From the NCBI GenBank assembly GCA_020201295.1, contig JAIVHA010000159.1, positions 1-7,780 of the forward strand: a DNA stretch of 7,780 bases. The letters run 5' to 3'. Made by a program: the position numbers and the translations under genes. The number at the start of each line of letters is the position of its first letter. Positions within the stretch are counted from its first letter, which is position 1. This document shows positions 6,840-7,780 of this stretch, piece after piece. The notes under the pieces are model-generated. The model did no database searches. It was not told the origin of the DNA and saw nothing but the letters and a program-made list of their open reading frames with translations. Source of the stretch: Lysobacteraceae bacterium. GTDB lineage: Bacteria > Pseudomonadota > Gammaproteobacteria > DSM-19610.

Positions 6840-6909
6840 TGTAGGAGCGGCCTCTGGCCGCGAACCGCCCGGCAACCAAGCCATTCGCGGCCAGAGGCCG
6901 CTCCTGCAC
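6840..6909. repeat. REP pair, copy 3 (between smpB and ssrA)
   Basis: TGTAGGAGCGGCCTCTGGCC… (6840–6864) and its inverted mate (6884–6909, ending GGCCGCTCCTGCACA) flank a ~19-nt centre. The arm is the same subtype as copy 1, with one C-to-T-type difference in the distal end (CTGCAC versus CTAC). It starts 11 bp after the smpB stop and may terminate or protect the smpB transcript. Confidence 0.85.
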
Positions 6910-6981
6910 ACCCATTGAAATCCCCCTGCCCCGCCCCGATTCATGGAGTTACAGCCGGGAGGGAACTTTCCCCCCTCGCTG

Positions 6982-6990
6982 TGGTATAAA
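6982..6990 (+). promoter_or_regulatory. Extended −10 promoter element of ssrA
   Basis: TGG-TATAAA (TGn at 6982–6984, hexamer 6985–6990) lies 11 bases before the mature tmRNA 5' end at 7002. A start near 6997 would leave a few bases to be removed by RNase P, as for other tmRNAs. No convincing −35 is present, fitting an extended −10 promoter. Confidence 0.5.
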
Positions 6991-7093
6991 GTACCAGTAC
7001 TGGGGGCGACATGGTTTCGACGTGGGTTGCGAAACCCCAGGTGCATGCCGAGGTGCAGTTCACCTTCGTAAAACAAACTGCAAACTTATAGTT

Positions 7094-7126
7094 GCCAACG
7101 ACGACAACTACGCACTCGCTGCTTAA
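7094..7126 (+). CDS. tmRNA tag reading frame (ANDDNYALAA)
   Basis: The resume codon GCC at 7094 opens the tag ANDDNYALAA, ending with TAA at 7124–7126. It is preceded by AUAGUU, matching the AUAGUC determinant before the resume codon in E. coli. The C-terminal ALAA is the ClpXP/ClpAP degradation signal. The tag is read only after the ribosome switches to tmRNA. Confidence 0.93.
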   Translation, partial: ANDDNYALAA

Positions 7127-7347
7127 AACCCAGTAGGGTGCCGTCAGACTGGGGCCGTGCTTATGCGCCCAGACCCTGGCGTCGATTCTCATAAGCTCGC
7201 GAGGAAGCTTGTCCGGGGCCGAATCGTTAAAACCTTACCGGGATCGCCCAGCGTTTTCCCTGCCCGTCGGGTAGCGTTGGGTTAAATCAATAGACGTGGA
7301 TAAGCATGTAGAGCCGAAGGCAGAGGACTTGCGGACGCGGGTTCGAT

Positions 7348-7617
7348 TAACACAATGGTCGCCACGGGGAGTGATCCCCGTTGGAAAAGAGGGCTCATAC
7401 GGTGAACGCTACAGGACAGGGGTCCCAAGCCAACGCCGTCCGGTGAAGGGGAAACCCGTAAGCCGGCTAGAGACTCATAGGCTCCTACCGGGCATGGCCC
7501 CATGGAGTACTAGGGTGGAACGCTGCCAGGGGGCAACGATCCACAACACGCCCTCCCCTGCCGGCAACGGCAGGTGAAGGAATAGTCCAGCCCTGGATGA
7601 AAATCCGGGAACAGCTG
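7348..7617 (+). other. Group I self-splicing intron (IC3-like) in the tmRNA T-loop
   Basis: 270 nt, no ORF. The 5' splice site follows U7347 and the terminal guanosine is G7617; joining gives T-loop UUCGAU+U. Elements traced by hand: P1 CGAU (7344–7347) with GUCG (7358–7361), U7347·G7358 wobble; P2 7364–7370/7375–7381, GUGA loop; P3 7388–7395 with 7480–7486, one bulged A; P4 ACGGUG (7399–7404)/CGCCGU (7434–7439); P5 GCU (7408–7410)/AGC (7428–7430) extended by GGAC/GUCC; P6 CCGG (7440–7443)/CCGG (7463–7466) with a GGG-GAAA-CCC cap; P7 GACU (7472–7475)/AGUC (7584–7587); P8 ACC (7487–7489)/GGU (7573–7575) with a long insert; P9 7592–7598/7603–7609, GAAA loop. The CUAGAGACU and GGUGAAGGAAUAGUCC blocks closely resemble the Azoarcus tRNA-Ile intron (subgroup IC3). 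Confidence 0.93.
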
Positions 7618-7638
7618 TCCCGCCGCCTCCACCAAACC

Positions 7639-7673
7639 AAAACCCCTGACCGGTTTCCGGTCAGGGGTTTTTT
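7639..7673 (+). terminator. Rho-independent terminator of ssrA
   Basis: AAAACCCCTGACCGG (7639–7653), a TTT loop, CCGGTCAGGGGTTTT (7657–7671) and a run of six T (7668–7673). It starts five bases after the tmRNA CCA end, a textbook placement. Confidence 0.95.
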
Positions 7674-7679
7674 ATTGTC

Positions 7680-7780
7680 TTGGCTAATGAAAACCGCCAA
7701 CTGGCCATCACCATCAGCAATACGGAACGGCGGCTCCTGGATTTCGTTCTGGATACTGTCGGCGCCGGCAAGATTACGGG
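7680..7780 (+). pseudogene. Probable LAGLIDADG homing endonuclease fragment, cut by the window end
   Basis: The frame is open from 7650 to the window end; the sense-like part is 7686–7780 and reads NENRQLAITISNTERRLLDF, then VLDTVGAGKITG. The pattern of a beta strand, S/T-N-T-(D/E), LL-(D/E)-F-(I/V) and a closing VGxGKI is typical of the stretch after the first acidic motif in LAGLIDADG endonucleases (recognised from memory of the family). The catalytic LAGLIDADG helix should lie ~40 codons upstream, but that DNA is ssrA 3' exon and terminator, so the N-terminus is missing. No ATG is available; TTG 7680 is the only near candidate and has no ribosome site. It is most likely a decayed or truncated gene. 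It could also be chance similarity, as only ~30 residues are visible. Confidence 0.5.

Larger units (their letters stand above)
7002..7634 (+). ncRNA. ssrA: tmRNA (ssrA) gene interrupted by a group I intron
   Basis: tmRNA acts as tRNA-Ala and mRNA to release stalled ribosomes and tag the nascent protein. The 5' exon is 7002–7347 and the 3' exon 7618–7634. The acceptor stem GGGGGCG (7002–7008) pairs with CGCCUCC (7624–7630, one G·U), followed by encoded A-CCA (7631–7634). The T-stem GCGGG (7337–7341) pairs with CCCGC (7619–7623). The 5' D-like region GACAUGGUUUCGACGUGGG, the GCAUGCCGAGG segment, pseudoknot 1 (GAGGUG with CACCUUC; GCAGUU with AACUGC) and the AAGCAUGUAGAGCCGA segment all match E. 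coli tmRNA. Spliced length is 346+17 = 363 nt. With the intron present the T-loop is replaced by 270 nt, so the mature tRNA-like domain requires excision. One-piece (not permuted) form. Confidence 0.95.

Noticed and set aside
7296..7577. A 93-codon open frame across the tmRNA 3' part and the intron
   Set aside because: It runs through tmRNA exon, P1–P8 of the intron and conserved core bases, with no family-like sequence. The RNA structure explains the region better; the intron is considered ORF-less.

Overview
The window is GC-rich chromosomal DNA from a gammaproteobacterium. This rests on the gene set and order: nadK–recN–bamE–rnfH–ratA–smpB–ssrA is the classical enterobacterial/gammaproteobacterial cluster. 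The tmRNA tag (ANDDNYALAA) is of the gammaproteobacterial type. Two genes depart from the E. coli arrangement: fur lies divergent from bamE, and a sodium:amino-acid symporter gene sits between ratA and smpB. The genus cannot be named from sequence alone; a Chromatiales-like lineage would fit, but that is a guess.

Layout. 3–704 is the 3' part of nadK (NAD kinase), followed by a small palindrome. 826–2538 is recN (SMC-like DNA repair ATPase). A 28-bp-arm palindrome separates it from the convergent fur gene (3093–2671). bamE (3176–3652, outer-membrane assembly lipoprotein) diverges from fur. 3653–3921 has no gene; it holds a nested inverted repeat, a REP pair inside a larger element. rnfH and ratA (4251–3922 and 4675–4238) overlap by 14 bp on the minus strand. 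A second REP pair precedes an NSS-family transporter (6223–4793, minus). smpB (6349–6828) diverges from the transporter and is probably read from a leaderless transcript. A third REP pair separates smpB from ssrA.

The most notable feature is ssrA (7002–7634). The tmRNA gene is interrupted inside the T-loop of its tRNA-like domain by a 270-nt group I intron (7348–7617). Its P1–P9 elements can be traced by hand, including P4, P5, P6, P7 and a GAAA-capped P9. Removing it restores a 7-nt T-loop, a perfect T-stem and acceptor stem, and a 363-nt mature RNA, the same length as E. coli tmRNA. The intron carries no ORF. Beyond the ssrA terminator an open frame running off the window end reads like an internal piece of a LAGLIDADG homing endonuclease without its N-terminus.

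How the genes work together: SmpB and tmRNA form the trans-translation (ribosome rescue) system, which here would depend on RNA splicing. RatA is also ribosome-associated. BamE, Fur, RecN and NadK are conserved housekeeping genes with no direct link to rescue. The intergenic spaces are unusually rich in palindromic repeats, from at least four families.
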